Source: Clostridia bacterium
GTDB taxonomy: Bacteria > Bacillota > Clostridia > Lachnospirales > Lachnospiraceae
DNA: 64,000 nt
Direction: 5' to 3'
Assembly (NCBI GenBank): GCA_003249225.1
Contig: QKJQ01000015.1
Span: 62,001-126,000, forward strand
Position numbers and translations under genes: made by a program. The notes beneath the pieces are model-generated. The model saw only the letters and a program-made list of their open reading frames with translations. It did not search any database and was not told the DNA's origin. Below, in pieces: positions 21,552-33,658 of this stretch; position 1 is the first letter of the stretch, and the number at the start of each line of letters is the position of its first letter.

Positions 21552-22484
21552 CTAATTCGCGTATATATTGGCTAAATCATGTGTTTTTCGCTTCATTTCT
21601 TCACGAATATGTGGCGGCTCCAGACATTCACATTTTGACCCGAAACTAAGAAGAATATCATAATTGTAATCATTCTCTATAAATGGAAAATCAACAAGAT
21701 AATGTTCGTCATCAGCCGGTAAAAAATGATCGTACGAACAATAATCAAGCACCCTGTCCATGACAGATTCATGAATCCGGAGTTTGATTCTTACGGTCAT
21801 AGTTTCAAAGATTTCCCGAGAGTCAAAAATTGCTTTCTGAAAATCTCTTGGCACAAATTTTTCTTCTTTCATGTGTAAGTTTGCTATACGGGATAGTCTA
21901 AATAAGCGAAAATCATTTCTTTCGTAGCAATATCCTTGGAAATACCAGTGACTGTTTTTAAATACAAGCTGATAAGGCTCTACTATACGAACAGTCTTTT
22001 TCCCGTGATGTGCCACATATTCAAAGGAAAGTAACCTGCTTTCCTGTAATGCTGTCTTGATAATCCCTAAGTATTGCTGCACGTTATTGTTTCCTATCCA
22101 TGCACTCAGATCTATGCGTACTTGGTTCGACCTTATTTCAATGTCTTTCGCCCGATCGTTTGGAATAAAGCTTTTCACTTTTGCAAGTGCGCTTATTAGT
22201 TCGTCACCACGTACCATATCCGTAAGACTGGAAAGTCCCATTAAGATAGCAGAAAGATCCGCAGACGAAAAAACATTCTTTTCAATCTTATAGTTCTGCA
22301 TGATTTCAAATCCGCCTCCAACGCCCGTAGTGGATCGGATAGGAATGCCCGCCATATTGATTGACTCTATGTCCCGGTAGATGGTACGTGGCGATACCTC
22401 AAACATTTCTGCTAACTCCTGTGCTCCGATTCGCTCTTTATTAAGAAGTATCATAATAATACTAACCAGTCTGTCGATTTTCAT
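21552..22484 (-). CDS. YafY-type transcriptional regulator (HTH_11 + WYL)
   Basis: MKIDRLVSIIMILLNKERIGAQELAEMFEVSPRTIYRDIESI and WYL-region VEPYQLVFKNSHWYFQGYCYERNDFRLFRLSRI. Confidence 0.92.
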   Translation of the reverse strand: MKIDRLVSIIMILLNKERIGAQELAEMFEVSPRTIYRDIESINMAGIPIRSTTGVGGGFEIMQNYKIEKNVFSSADLSAILMGLSSLTDMVRGDELISALAKVKSFIPNDRAKDIEIRSNQVRIDLSAWIGNNNVQQYLGIIKTALQESRLLSFEYVAHHGKKTVRIVEPYQLVFKNSHWYFQGYCYERNDFRLFRLSRIANLHMKEEKFVPRDFQKAIFDSREIFETMTVRIKLRIHESVMDRVLDYCSYDHFLPADDEHYLVDFPFIENDYNYDILLSFGSKCECLEPPHIREEMKRKTHDLANIYAN

Positions 22485-22591
22485 TTGATCTCCATCCCTA
22501 AAATTTATTTCGATTGTAGCCATACTGTTGTCAGTAATTGTACTGTACAATATAAGAAAAAACAAATCAATAAAAGAAAAGGGGACAAAAA

Positions 22592-23080
22592 ATGCAAAAT
22601 AAGGCACTCATCGTAATTGACATTCAAAACGATATTACAAAGAATTATGAGGAGATTATCGAAAACATTAATGCTGCTATTGATTGGGCTGTTGACCACA
22701 ATATTCCCGTTGTTTATATTAAACATAATAATCTATCCGCAGGAACAAGAACCTTTAAGCCAGACACTTATGGCGAAGAATTCGTCTCGGAACTAAGAAT
22801 TGTATCGAAAAATATTTTTACAAAAACAAAAGGCAACGCTCTGACAAGCGAAGAATTCTCCAAATTCATACGTGACAACGAAATCAAGGAGTTCTATATT
22901 ACTGGTGCGGATGCAATTGCCTGTGTAAAATCCACTTGTTATAATATGACCAAGGCTGGTTACATTGTTCATGTGCTTTCCGATTGTATAACCAGCTATG
23001 ATAAACGAAAAATCAAAGAAATGCTTCAATACTATGCAAGCAAGGGGTGTGATGTTGAGAAACTAACCGAAGTAATGTAA
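22592..23080 (+). CDS. Isochorismatase-family cysteine hydrolase
   Basis: ALIVIDIQNDI and EFYITGADAIACVKSTCYNMTKAGYIVHVLSDCITS. Confidence 0.9.
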   Translation: MQNKALIVIDIQNDITKNYEEIIENINAAIDWAVDHNIPVVYIKHNNLSAGTRTFKPDTYGEEFVSELRIVSKNIFTKTKGNALTSEEFSKFIRDNEIKEFYITGADAIACVKSTCYNMTKAGYIVHVLSDCITSYDKRKIKEMLQYYASKGCDVEKLTEVM

Positions 23081-23177
23081 GAACCACATTCAAAACAGTG
23101 TATCAGCTCAACTTTACCAACCTTCGTAATATGTCCTCTCTTTCTCTTGTGCTCAAGACCTACATTACACGCACCTA

Positions 23178-24020
23178 TTATAAAGTCATTAATTGTTCTG
23201 CTATTTTTGAATACTCTGGATGAGGACGATCCATATCCGAAATCAAACTCATTGTTATATTCCGCGTGGGTATAATGAGCGCTCGCTGCCCCCCAAATCC
23301 AGCAGCATAAAAATAATCTGTTTTATCCCAGGTTCCCAACCACCATCCTAAACCATAGGGCGTATTCTCCGGAAAACCACCGTTCGAATATGGCAGTATA
23401 CTCTGATTATAATATTGTTCAGAAAATAAATTTGTATGATTAATTTCTCCCTTATGCAGCATCAACTGACACAGCTCATCAAGCATGCCTATGCTCACGG
23501 ACATGTCTTGTATATTTTCACTTTGCCATATGAATTTTTTATGATTAAAATATTTTACTATTTTCGACTCAAATAAATCAACAATGTTGCATTGATATAC
23601 ATTTTCTAAAAGATACACGATAAGCTGTGGATCCGGTTTATATTTAAACCGTAAACCAGGGTCACTTTCAAAATTCAGGTCCATAACTTCATTCATATTT
23701 TGTGGAATCATTTCTCCTGGACCTGGCCATACAAGACCAGTCGTTTTGGATAATGCATGTTTTATTTTAATCTTATACCAATTACTATCAATAATCTCCT
23801 TATGATCTACATAATCAAGAATACAATCCTCTATACTATTAATTCGCCGCTCTTTTATAGCACTCCCAATTAATACAGATAAAAATGACTTAAAAACACA
23901 ACCAATTGGATATAATTGGTTGTGTTCGCTGCCTTCTTTTGATTCATTCAATATCAGTTCATTATTTTGGATTATATGAATGGCTTTAATACTTGGATAT
24001 TTATCCAGTTCAATTTTCAT
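23178..24020 (-). CDS. Serine hydrolase, beta-lactamase-like
   Basis: 280 aa; IGCVFKSFLSVLIGSAIKERRINSIEDCILDYV (S-x-x-K-like) and YGLGWWLGTW, AAGFGGQRALIIP. Confidence 0.75.
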   Translation of the reverse strand: MKIELDKYPSIKAIHIIQNNELILNESKEGSEHNQLYPIGCVFKSFLSVLIGSAIKERRINSIEDCILDYVDHKEIIDSNWYKIKIKHALSKTTGLVWPGPGEMIPQNMNEVMDLNFESDPGLRFKYKPDPQLIVYLLENVYQCNIVDLFESKIVKYFNHKKFIWQSENIQDMSVSIGMLDELCQLMLHKGEINHTNLFSEQYYNQSILPYSNGGFPENTPYGLGWWLGTWDKTDYFYAAGFGGQRALIIPTRNITMSLISDMDRPHPEYSKIAEQLMTL

Positions 24021-24203
24021 GAGAATATTCCTCCGGTATTATAGTTAAGCAAATATATAGGTACTCCTTTTTTTGATCAAATTAATTTCTGCAGAATATG
24101 GAATGTTTATACATAAACAATTATACAATACTATTCTAAAAAATCTATATCACTTTTCTAAATACCATTAAATATTCCCTCAGGCTATTACACGAAGCAT
24201 CAT

Positions 24204-24230
24204 AAAAACTGCTCAGTATTCACTGAGCAG
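24204..24230 (-). terminator. Rho-independent terminator downstream of guaA
   Basis: Minus strand CTGCTCAGTGAATACTGAGCAG followed by TTTTT. Confidence 0.8.
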
Positions 24231-24304
24231 AAAATGGTTTTGCTTTTTTCTTTATCTTCTGGACGGGTAGCACACCAAAACACTGGGCTGTAGGATTTCT
24301 GTTA

Positions 24305-25846
24305 TTACTCAAACTCTATCGTTGCCGGTGGTTTCCCCGTACAATCATACAGTACTCTATTCACGTGCTTCACTTCATTAACAATCCTCTGTGACACGAC
24401 CCCAAGTACCGGCCAAGGCAGCTCTGCCGCATCTGCAGTCATAAAATCACTTGTATTCACTGCACGAAGTGCCACAGCGTAATCGTAGGTCCTCTCATCG
24501 CCCATAACACCAACCGATCTCATGTTGGTAAGCGCTGCAAAGTACTGTCCGATATTTCTGTCAATTCCTGCTTTCTTGATTTCCTCACGGTAAATGGCAT
24601 CCGCTTCCTGAAGGATCTTGATCTTCTCTTCCGTGACATCACCGATGATACGGATAGCAAGTCCAGGACCCGGGAAAGGCTGTCTGAACACCAGGTAGTC
24701 CGGAATACCGAGCTCAAGTCCTGATTTTCTTACCTCATCTTTGAACAGATCACGAAGCGGTTCGATGATTTCTTTAAAATCAACATAGTCCGGAAGACCG
24801 CCTACATTGTGGTGGGATTTAATGACGGCGGAATCCCCCAAGCCGCTTTCTATAACATCAGGGTAAATTGTACCCTGAACAAGGTAATCAACTGTTCCGA
24901 TCTTCTTCGCTTCTTCCTCGAACACACGGATGAATTCTTCGCCTATGATCTTGCGTTTTTGTTCTGGTTCCGATACTCCGGCAAGCTTGTCGTAGAATCT
25001 CTTCTGCGCATTGACACGGATGAAGTTCAGGTCAAATTTTCCTGACTTTGAGAACACTTCTTCCACTTCATCACCTTCGTTCTTACGAAGCAGACCATGA
25101 TCCACAAAGATACAGGTCAGCTGTTTGCCCACGGCCTTTGACAGCATAACGGCTGCAACGGAGGAATCAACACCACCGGATAAAGCACAGAGAACCTTTC
25201 CATCACCAACTTTTGCACGAATCGCTTCAATCGACCGTTCCACGAACGAATCCATCTTCCAGTCACCGCTGCACTGACATACATCGAATAAGTAATTACG
25301 TAGAATAGTCGTACCTTCCTTCGTATGATTAACTTCCGGATGGAATTGCACGGTATAAAGATTTTTCTCAACATTTTCTGATGCCGCAAATGGACATGCG
25401 TCCGTTGTTCCGACGATTTTGAACCCTTCTGCCGGTTTCGACACATAATCGGTGTGACTCATCAGACAGATTGATTTGTGCGCGACATTTCCAAACAATT
25501 TTCCTGTATTATCAAAGGTAACTTCGGTCACGCCATACTCTCTGACCGGAGCTGTACTGACAACACCACCCAGCTGCGCCATCATAAGCTGCGCGCCATA
25601 GCATATTCCAAGAATCGGTATCCCTAAATCATAAATCGCTTTGTCGCAGGCCGGTGCATTTTCCCCATAAACACTGTTTGGTCCTCCGGTGAAAATGATA
25701 CCTTTCGGCGCTTTCTTCTTGATCTCCTCCAGGGGAAGCGTGTAAGGGTGAACCTCACAATAAACGTTGCACTCTCTGACTCTTCTTGCAATCAGCTGGT
25801 TGTACTGCCCGCCAAAATCAAGCACGATCACTAACTCATTCTGCAT
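24305..25846 (-). CDS. guaA: GMP synthase (glutamine-hydrolysing)
   Basis: 513 aa; GATase [12 protein letters not shown], PPi loop [18 protein letters not shown]-terminal KPPATIEFE. Confidence 0.98.
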   Translation of the reverse strand: MQNELVIVLDFGGQYNQLIARRVRECNVYCEVHPYTLPLEEIKKKAPKGIIFTGGPNSVYGENAPACDKAIYDLGIPILGICYGAQLMMAQLGGVVSTAPVREYGVTEVTFDNTGKLFGNVAHKSICLMSHTDYVSKPAEGFKIVGTTDACPFAASENVEKNLYTVQFHPEVNHTKEGTTILRNYLFDVCQCSGDWKMDSFVERSIEAIRAKVGDGKVLCALSGGVDSSVAAVMLSKAVGKQLTCIFVDHGLLRKNEGDEVEEVFSKSGKFDLNFIRVNAQKRFYDKLAGVSEPEQKRKIIGEEFIRVFEEEAKKIGTVDYLVQGTIYPDVIESGLGDSAVIKSHHNVGGLPDYVDFKEIIEPLRDLFKDEVRKSGLELGIPDYLVFRQPFPGPGLAIRIIGDVTEEKIKILQEADAIYREEIKKAGIDRNIGQYFAALTNMRSVGVMGDERTYDYAVALRAVNTSDFMTADAAELPWPVLGVVSQRIVNEVKHVNRVLYDCTGKPPATIEFE

Positions 25847-26130
25847 GGTAATACCTTTCCTTTCTCTAATTCAATTCTGCGCAGTATCACAGCCTGCATC
25901 CGGCTGGTCTGCTCATTCCTAAACATCCGTTGTTCTTATTCAAGTAAATGCTTACTTAAAAACTACTATCTTTCAGGTGTCGTTACCTTTGTATCTGCAA
26001 TTTATACTATAAATCGATCCGAAAACACATCGCGAATACCTTAAAAATAAGGATTCATCGGGTAGACATTCTTAAATTATAAGGGATTCCCCGCGTTTGT
26101 CAAGACAAATGCTTGCAAATGCCAAAAAGT

Positions 26131-26142
26131 GAACAGTTGTTC
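26131..26142. promoter_or_regulatory. LexA/DinR SOS box upstream of uvrB
   Basis: GAACAGTTGTTC matches the Gram-positive GAAC-N4-GTTC core; 10 bp upstream of a -35 element. Confidence 0.8.
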
Positions 26143-26152
26143 GATTTATGTC

Positions 26153-26181
26153 TTGCATTTCTACTGGTAGTATGCTATGAT
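26153..26181 (+). promoter_or_regulatory. uvrBA promoter (TTGCAT-17-TATGAT)
   Basis: -35 at 26153-26158, 17-bp spacer, -10 at 26176-26181; implies a leader of roughly 425 nt. Confidence 0.65.
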
Positions 26182-26615
26182 AAGCACTACGAAATACGTT
26201 GTCTCTTCTTTATTATTAGATACGTTGCTTCAGTACATCGCAAATTCGCAAAATTGTTATTTTGTTACTGGTTCATATAAGTTCTTCGCCACCACAACCT
26301 AAATTACTCTGCCCAAATGTTACCTAATTATGTAAGCTAAATATTACTTGATTTCATCACAAAATTATATCACACAGTAACCTTACACCTTACCATTACG
26401 AACTTACACTTCACATTTATATTTCATCTTAACATTTTACTTTTGCATTTATTATTCATTTTACTTTGTGTGTTTCTTCATTCCAACACAGGTTTTCAGC
26501 TCATTGGACGTTTGTTATAAGAATTACATCTCACAAACTTCTAAGATCGAAATGTTTTTCGAGCATCTCGCTGCTATGACAAATGGATAACACTGCTTTA
26601 GAATGGGAGTTTTCT

Positions 26616-28598
26616 ATGGATCATTTTAAATTATCATCCGAATTTGAACCGACCGGAGATCAGCCGGAAGCGATCCGTGCACTGGTCGAAGGCTTTCAGG
26701 AAGGGAATCAGTTTCAGACACTGCTTGGCGTTACAGGCTCCGGTAAGACATTTACCATGGCCAATGTCATTCAGCAATTAAATCGTCCTACCCTGATCAT
26801 TGCCCATAACAAGACGCTTGCCGCACAGCTGTACGGCGAATTCAAGGAATTCTTTCCGGAGAACTCTGTTGAGTATTTTGTATCCTACTATGATTATTAT
26901 CAGCCGGAGGCTTATGTACCTTCTACTGATACATTTATTGAAAAGGACAGTGCGATCAACGACGAGATCGATAAGCTGCGCCATTCAGCGACTGCTGCCC
27001 TGACCGAACGCCGCGATGTAATAATTATCGCCAGCGTTTCCTGTATCTATGGTCTTGCCAGTCCATTTGACTATAAGAACATGACTCTGTCTTTGCGCCC
27101 GGGAATGGTCAAGGAGCGCGACGGCGTCCTAAGAAGATTGATCGACATGCAGTACCTGCGGAATGACATGGACTTCCACCGCGGTACTTTTCGTGTTCAT
27201 GGTGATGTTGTTGAGATCTTCCCGATCGCTTCCACTGAGACAGCAATACGTGTGGAGTTCTTTGGCGATGAGATCGATCGCATAACAGAGATCGATGCTT
27301 TGACCGGTGAAGTGAAAAACACACTGGAACACACCATGATTTTCCCAGCTTCCCACTATGTTGTTCCGGAAGAAAAGATGAAGTCAGCCATTCTTAACAT
27401 AGAAGAAGAGATGATCAACCGCGTACAGTATTTCAAGTCGGAGGATAAGCTCTTAGAGGCCCAGCGAATCGCAGAACGTACGAACTTTGATGTTGAGATG
27501 CTTCGTGAGACCGGCATCTGTTCCGGTATCGAGAACTATTCCATGCATCTTGCAGGTCTAACCTTTGGCTGCACACCGCACACAATGCTCGAGTATTTTC
27601 CGGAAGACTTTCTTATAATTATTGATGAATCACATATCACGCTTCCGCAGATCCGTGGTATGTATGCCGGTGATCAGGCGCGTAAGAGTGTCCTTGTCGA
27701 CTATGGTTTTCGACTTCCATCTGCGAAGGAGAACCGTCCTTTGAACTTTCAGGAATTTGAAAGTTATATTAACCAGATGATGTTTGTCTCGGCTACTCCA
27801 AGTGTTTACGAACGTGAGCATGAACTACTTCGTACAGAACAGGTCATCCGACCGACCGGACTTCTTGACCCGGAGGTCGTTGTAAAGCCTACCGAAGGAC
27901 AGATCGATGATCTGGTTGCTGAGATTAAGAAAGAGACCGACCAAAAACGCAAGGTTCTTGTAACAACTCTTACAAAACGTATGGCAGAGGACCTGACCAC
28001 TTATATGCGTGAGATTGGTATACGTGTCAAGTATCTGCATTCCGATATTGATACCCTTGAACGTTCACAGATTATACGTGACATGCGTCTTGATGTCTTT
28101 GATGTGCTTGTCGGAATCAATTTGTTACGTGAAGGTCTTGATATCCCGGAAGTAAGTCTTGTTGCTATCCTCGACGCAGATAAAGAAGGCTTCCTGCGTT
28201 CCGAGACTTCTTTGATTCAGACAATCGGACGTGCTGCAAGAAATGCCGACGGACGCGTTGTTATGTATGCGAACCACATGACCGATTCCATGGAGCGTGC
28301 GATATCAGAGACGAACCGACGCCGCGAGATCCAGAATCGTTACAACGAAGAGAATGGCATCACACCTCAGACCATTAAAAAGAAAGTCCGCGATCTGATC
28401 CGAATTACGAAGCAGGTCGAAGTGGATCCTTCACTCATGCAGAAAGAAACCGAGTCTATGACTCGAAAGGAACTGGAAGCTCATGCAAAACTTATTATCA
28501 AACAGATGAACCAGGCAGCTGCAGAACTGAACTTCGAACTTGCGGCTGAACTTCGTGACAAGATGATAGAGGTCAAGAAACAGCTGCAGGAGATGTAA
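26616..28598 (+). CDS. uvrB: Excinuclease ABC subunit B
   Basis: [58 protein letters not shown]-terminal UVR motif. Confidence 0.98.
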   Translation: MDHFKLSSEFEPTGDQPEAIRALVEGFQEGNQFQTLLGVTGSGKTFTMANVIQQLNRPTLIIAHNKTLAAQLYGEFKEFFPENSVEYFVSYYDYYQPEAYVPSTDTFIEKDSAINDEIDKLRHSATAALTERRDVIIIASVSCIYGLASPFDYKNMTLSLRPGMVKERDGVLRRLIDMQYLRNDMDFHRGTFRVHGDVVEIFPIASTETAIRVEFFGDEIDRITEIDALTGEVKNTLEHTMIFPASHYVVPEEKMKSAILNIEEEMINRVQYFKSEDKLLEAQRIAERTNFDVEMLRETGICSGIENYSMHLAGLTFGCTPHTMLEYFPEDFLIIIDESHITLPQIRGMYAGDQARKSVLVDYGFRLPSAKENRPLNFQEFESYINQMMFVSATPSVYEREHELLRTEQVIRPTGLLDPEVVVKPTEGQIDDLVAEIKKETDQKRKVLVTTLTKRMAEDLTTYMREIGIRVKYLHSDIDTLERSQIIRDMRLDVFDVLVGINLLREGLDIPEVSLVAILDADKEGFLRSETSLIQTIGRAARNADGRVVMYANHMTDSMERAISETNRRREIQNRYNEENGITPQTIKKKVRDLIRITKQVEVDPSLMQKETESMTRKELEAHAKLIIKQMNQAAAELNFELAAELRDKMIEVKKQLQEM

Positions 28599-28735
28599 AT
28601 GCCATTCTAAAAAATAGTTCAATAATCACTGTACATTTAGCTCTCTGCGCATTAACAACTCTGTTCATTAGTATATCTGCACACCTAGATCTTTGTACAT
28701 TTTCATTGCTATGTTTTTTATCATTATGTTTTTTT

Positions 28736-28936
28736 AACACAGTATTGTACATCACTGTTCTTTACATCACTGAACTTTTTAACACAGTATTGTTCATCAC
28801 TGTACTGTACTTTACATTACTGTACTTTTTTACACCGTATTGTACATCACTGTTCTTTACATTACTGAACTTTTAACACCGTATTATACATCACTGTACT
28901 TTACATCACTGAACTTTTTAACACCGTACTTTTATC
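28736..28936. repeat. Degenerate tandem repeat (about 4 units of 43-51 bp) in the uvrB-uvrA gap
   Basis: Units of the form AACACAGTATTGTACATCACTGTTCTTTACATCACTGAACTTTTT, with internal (T)ACATCACTG sub-repeats. Confidence 0.9.
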
Positions 28937-29131
28937 ATAGTCCCACCTATATCTCTGAAAGAATAACAATACACGAAGATAAACAATAACCGTACAGCTA
29001 TTCAAAAGAAAGCAATTTTTAACACCCATGTATGTCTGGTTCAACATATATCATTACTGCTTGAACGTACATATTGTAATAAATAATTAGAATTAAGAGA
29101 ATACAAGTACCAAGATTGAAAGGAAAGAACA

Positions 29132-31966
29132 ATGGCTGATAACAAGCACTACATTAAAATCCGCGGCGCAAAGGAACATAACCTGAAGAATCTTGATGTC
29201 AATATCCCGCGTGATGAATTTGTCGTACTGACCGGCGTGTCAGGTTCAGGAAAATCCTCTCTTGCCTTTGACACCATCTATGCTGAGGGTCAGCGACGTT
29301 ACATGGAATCTTTATCTTCCTATGCAAGACAATTCCTTGGACAGATGGAGAAACCAAATGTGGAAAGCATAGAAGGATTGTCTCCGGCAATCTCGATTGA
29401 TCAGAAATCTACAAACCGAAATCCACGTTCTACTGTAGGAACTGTAACAGAAATCTATGATTACTTCCGTTTATTATATGCAAGAATAGGTATACCGCAC
29501 TGTCCGAACTGCGGAAAGGTTATATCACGTCAGACCGTCGACCAGATGGTCGATGAATTGATGGCACTGCCTGAGAGTACCAGAATACAGCTCTTAGCTC
29601 CGGTTGTCCGTGGCCGTAAAGGTGAGCATGTTAAGATCTTTGAGCAGGCAAAACGAAGTGGCTATGTTCGTGTTATGGTGGATGGACAGTTATACGAGCT
29701 ATCAGAAGAGATAAAGCTGGAAAAGAACAACAAACATAACATAGAGATCATCGTGGATCGTCTTGTAATTAAGGATGGTATCCAAAAGCGTCTCACCGAT
29801 TCAATCGAAAATGTAATGAAGCTCAGCGAGGGGCTTTTGTATGTCGATGTAGTTGATGGTGCCATGATGACTTTCAGTCAGAATTTTGCCTGTCCTGACT
29901 GTGGTATATCCATGGAAGAGATGGAGCCCCGAAGCTTTTCCTTCAACAATCCCTTCGGAGCCTGCCCTGAATGTCATGGTATAGGCTTTAAGATGGAATT
30001 TGCCGAAGAACTGATGATTCCAGATACCTCTGTCTCACTTAGTGATGGGGCAATCATTATCAACGGATGGCAATCTTCTTCTGACCCTGGCAGTTTTACC
30101 GGATCCTTATTAAAAGCTCTTTCCAAAGAATATAAGTTCAGTTTAAGGACACCATACGGTGAATTATCTGACAGCGTACGCAATATGATCATCAATGGAA
30201 CGGATGGTAAGAAGGTTAAAGTCGAATACAAAAGTCAGCGTGGTGTCGGTGTTTATGATGTGGAATTTGAAGGATTGATCCGTAATGCAGAACGCAGATA
30301 TCGCGAGACCGGTTCCGAATCGCAGAAACAGGAATACGAATCCTTTATGAGAACCACTCCATGTAAATGCTGTAATGGAAAGCGTCTGAAGCCGGAAGCT
30401 CTTGCCGTAACCGTAGGAGGCAGCAACATATCAGATCTCACAGAACTTCCAATTCGCAATCTTCATACCTTTATGATCGATCTTACACTATCCGCAATGC
30501 AGATGAAGATTGGAGAGATCATCTTAAAGGAAATTCGTTCCCGCATTGGTTTTCTTATGGATGTTGGCCTCGATTATCTGACCCTTGCACGCGCTACCGG
30601 TTCTTTATCCGGAGGAGAAGCACAGCGTATTCGTCTTGCCACACAGATTGGTTCCGGTCTTGTCGGTGTTGCCTATATACTCGACGAGCCCAGCATTGGT
30701 CTTCATCAGAAGGACAACGATAAGCTGCTCGCTACCTTAAAGAACCTAAAGAACCTCGGAAATACTTTGATTGTCGTTGAACATGACGAAGACACCATGT
30801 TTGCAGCTGATCATATCATTGACATCGGACCGGGTGCCGGTTCTCTTGGCGGTGAACTTGTTGCCGAAGGTACCGCCGAAGAGATCATGAAAGTTGAAAA
30901 CTCCATTACAGGTGCCTACCTAAGCGGACGTATTAAGATCGATGTTCCATTGAACCGAAGAAAACCAACTGGCTTCCTGACTGTTGTCGGAGCGCATGAG
31001 AATAATCTTCAGGATGTCGATGTTGACTTTCCTCTTGGCGTAATAACCTGTGTGACCGGTGTATCTGGATCCGGTAAGAGTTCTCTCGTAACCGAAGTAC
31101 TATATAAGCGCCTTGCCCGTGATCTGAACCGTGCACGATGCATTCCGGGAGCTCATAAGGACATAAAAGGTCTGGAGAATCTTGATAAGGTCATCGATAT
31201 CGACCAGTCTCCGATCGGTCGTACCCCAAGATCGAACCCTGCTACCTACACTGGCGTCTTTGATCAGATCCGCGACCTGTTTGCTTCTACCTCCGATGCT
31301 AAGACAAAGGGATATCAGAAAGGCCGATTCAGTTTCAATGTAAAGGGCGGACGTTGTGAAGCCTGTAGTGGTGACGGTATCATCAAGATCGAGATGAACT
31401 TTCTGCCGGATGTCTATGTGCCATGTGAAGTCTGCAACGGAAAACGCTATAATCGCGAGACCCTTGATGTACATTATAAGGGTAAGAATATATTCGACAT
31501 CCTTGATATGACGATAGAAGAAGCAGTAAAATTCTTTGAGAATGTTCCTTCCATTCGAAGAAAGATCGAGACGCTGAACGATGTTGGTCTCTGCTACCTA
31601 AAGCTTGGCCATCCATCGACATCGCTCTCTGGTGGTGAAGCACAGCGTATCAAACTTGCAACAGAACTAAGTAAGCGAAGCACCGGTAAGACAATTTATA
31701 TTCTGGATGAACCTACAACTGGTCTTCATTTTGCTGATGTGCACAAGCTGATAGATATTCTTCATCGGCTTGCCGATGGTGGTAATACGGTTATTGTCAT
31801 TGAACATAACCTTGATGTGATAAAGACTGCCGATTATATCATCGATTTAGGTCCGGATGGCGGAGACCGTGGTGGTACAATCATCGCAAAAGGTACTCCT
31901 GAAGAAGTAGCTGAGAATCCAGCTTCCTATACCGGCCAATACTTACGCAGATATCTTGGGAAATAA
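29132..31966 (+). CDS. uvrA: Excinuclease ABC subunit A
   Basis: 944 aa; duplicated ABC domains [35 protein letters not shown], zinc fingers, LSGGEAQRI x2. Confidence 0.98.
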   Translation: MADNKHYIKIRGAKEHNLKNLDVNIPRDEFVVLTGVSGSGKSSLAFDTIYAEGQRRYMESLSSYARQFLGQMEKPNVESIEGLSPAISIDQKSTNRNPRSTVGTVTEIYDYFRLLYARIGIPHCPNCGKVISRQTVDQMVDELMALPESTRIQLLAPVVRGRKGEHVKIFEQAKRSGYVRVMVDGQLYELSEEIKLEKNNKHNIEIIVDRLVIKDGIQKRLTDSIENVMKLSEGLLYVDVVDGAMMTFSQNFACPDCGISMEEMEPRSFSFNNPFGACPECHGIGFKMEFAEELMIPDTSVSLSDGAIIINGWQSSSDPGSFTGSLLKALSKEYKFSLRTPYGELSDSVRNMIINGTDGKKVKVEYKSQRGVGVYDVEFEGLIRNAERRYRETGSESQKQEYESFMRTTPCKCCNGKRLKPEALAVTVGGSNISDLTELPIRNLHTFMIDLTLSAMQMKIGEIILKEIRSRIGFLMDVGLDYLTLARATGSLSGGEAQRIRLATQIGSGLVGVAYILDEPSIGLHQKDNDKLLATLKNLKNLGNTLIVVEHDEDTMFAADHIIDIGPGAGSLGGELVAEGTAEEIMKVENSITGAYLSGRIKIDVPLNRRKPTGFLTVVGAHENNLQDVDVDFPLGVITCVTGVSGSGKSSLVTEVLYKRLARDLNRARCIPGAHKDIKGLENLDKVIDIDQSPIGRTPRSNPATYTGVFDQIRDLFASTSDAKTKGYQKGRFSFNVKGGRCEACSGDGIIKIEMNFLPDVYVPCEVCNGKRYNRETLDVHYKGKNIFDILDMTIEEAVKFFENVPSIRRKIETLNDVGLCYLKLGHPSTSLSGGEAQRIKLATELSKRSTGKTIYILDEPTTGLHFADVHKLIDILHRLADGGNTVIVIEHNLDVIKTADYIIDLGPDGGDRGGTIIAKGTPEEVAENPASYTGQYLRRYLGK

Positions 31967-32029
31967 TCAACCTGTTTTCGATCAGGTTTCTCGGCCGTAT
32001 ACATTTAGTTCACAATTAGGAGGAAGTAC

Positions 32030-32611
32030 ATGAGCAACCATTTTTATGCCATGATGTCTCGAATGAAATACATTGAACGCTGGGCCCTTATGCGTAATTC
32101 ATATCCGGAGAATATCTCCGAGCATTCACTTGAAGTAAGTATGCTGGCACATGCACTTGCCATACTTGGTAATAAGCGGCTTGGTAAAAGCCTGAATGCA
32201 GAACGTGCTGCTTTATTCGGACTTTACCATGACTCGACAGAAATCATAACAGGTGATATGCCTACTCCAATAAAATATTATAATCCCCAGATGCGTGAAA
32301 TTTTTAAAGATATAGAACAGACTGCAGCCGGAAAGCTTCTTGACTTTTTACCGGATGATCTGAAAGCTGAATACGAATCCATCTTTTTTCCAAAGGAAGA
32401 GGAAGCATATCTTTGGAAACTCGTCAAAGCAGCAGATAAACTCTCCGCTCTTGTAAAGTGCATCGAAGAAGAAAAAGCGGGCAACAAAGAGTTTTCCAGT
32501 GCATTAAAGGCTACTACAATCGCCCTTCGTGATATGAAACTCGAGGAAGTAACAATTTTTATGGAACAGTTCCTTCCATCTTATTACCTCACGCTGGACG
32601 AATTAAAATAA
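32030..32611 (+). CDS. yfbR: 5'-deoxynucleotidase YfbR-like HD hydrolase
   Basis: 193 aa; RWALMRNSYPENISEHSLEVSMLAHALA, LYHDSTEIITGDMPTPIKY. Confidence 0.85.
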   Translation: MSNHFYAMMSRMKYIERWALMRNSYPENISEHSLEVSMLAHALAILGNKRLGKSLNAERAALFGLYHDSTEIITGDMPTPIKYYNPQMREIFKDIEQTAAGKLLDFLPDDLKAEYESIFFPKEEEAYLWKLVKAADKLSALVKCIEEEKAGNKEFSSALKATTIALRDMKLEEVTIFMEQFLPSYYLTLDELK

Positions 32612-32695
32612 GTGAATCATTTTATAAGTTTCTACGAAAATATTTCATTCTTACGATACCTTAATAACAAGTATATTTTTCACTGCAACTTCACT

Positions 32696-32930
32696 CATCA
32701 GTATAAATTCAATTTCACCACAATACTATTCATCACTATAAAATCAATTTCACCACAATACTATTCATCACTATAAATTCAATTTCACACAATACCATTC
32801 ATCAGTATAAAATCAATTTCACCACAATATCATTCATCACTATAAAATCAATTTCACCACAATATCATTCATCACTATAAAATCAATTTCACCACAATAC
32901 CATTTATTACAATAAAATCATTTTCACTGC
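32696..32930. repeat. 35-bp tandem repeat array, 6 near-identical units plus a partial seventh
   Basis: Units at 32696, 32731, 32766, 32800, 32835 and 32870: CATCA(C/G)TATAAA(A/T)TCAATTTCACCACAATA(C/T)(C/T)ATT; almost no G. Confidence 0.96.
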
Positions 32931-32989
32931 AGCATAAATTAATATCAAATATATCTTTAAATCCTTTATTTATTTAAAAAATGAAGTAA

Positions 32990-33047
32990 AAAGGCAGAAG
33001 CATTGAGTGAATTCCATTTGGAATTTTCACTTATGTTTCTGCCTTTA
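32990..33047 (+). terminator. Long-stem hairpin terminator between yfbR and cheW (convergent)
   Basis: AAAGGCAGAAGCATTGAGTGAATTCC-ATTT-GGAATTTTCACTTATGTTTCTGCCTTTA. Confidence 0.8.
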
Positions 33048-33083
33048 CTATTATGCATTCCCTAACGATACGCTTTATACGTC

Positions 33084-33629
33084 TTATTCGCCAGCTTCTG
33101 CTTTTCGTTTTTCTTCGTCTTTTCTCTTTTGCTCGGCTAATTGTGCTGCAAGTAGTGCATCCTGATCCTTCTTCTTTTTTTCATTCAGAAGCATGGATAC
33201 AGAAGCAAACTGCTCTTTGTCCAGCATTTTTGTCAGATCCAATACAACGACGATGGAATTCTGATAGTTTCCTACTCTTTTAATGTACGCTTTACTGTTT
33301 TGATGTAATAAGGGTATTCCTTCTGTCTCGAAGACATCCATTGGGACAATGGAATCAACATGGTCAACCAGATAAGCGATCGTCTGACCGGCGATTGTTG
33401 AAAGAATCATTTCATAATTAGTATCCGACTTTTCTTTTCGGTTGAAAATCTCTCGAATACTAATGACTGGTATCAATTCATTTCGAAGTTCAAATACTCC
33501 TTTCATAAAGAAAGGCATACCGGGTAATGTGTTATAGGTCATGTTCTTTTCAATAGAACCGGCATTTGCAACATCTACGGCATAAACTTCACCATCGATA
33601 TGAAACAAAACATGATTATATACTGCCAT
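33084..33629 (-). CDS. cheW: Chemotaxis protein CheW
   Basis: 181 aa; LFHIDGEVYAVDVANAGSIE, LRNELIPVISIREIF, Lys/Glu-rich C-terminal extension. Confidence 0.9.
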   Translation of the reverse strand: MAVYNHVLFHIDGEVYAVDVANAGSIEKNMTYNTLPGMPFFMKGVFELRNELIPVISIREIFNRKEKSDTNYEMILSTIAGQTIAYLVDHVDSIVPMDVFETEGIPLLHQNSKAYIKRVGNYQNSIVVVLDLTKMLDKEQFASVSMLLNEKKKKDQDALLAAQLAEQKRKDEEKRKAEAGE

Positions 33630-33658
33630 CTTGCATCCTCCTTACGTTTGGGAAGGAA

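Noticed and set aside
25847-26105. Purine riboswitch upstream of guaA
   Set aside because: A TCTACC-like string occurs, but it sits right after the -10 of a TTGACA-16-TATAAT promoter and the flanking purine aptamer stems are absent.
32696-32930. CRISPR array
   Set aside because: Units are contiguous 35-bp tandem repeats with no unique spacers and no cas genes nearby.
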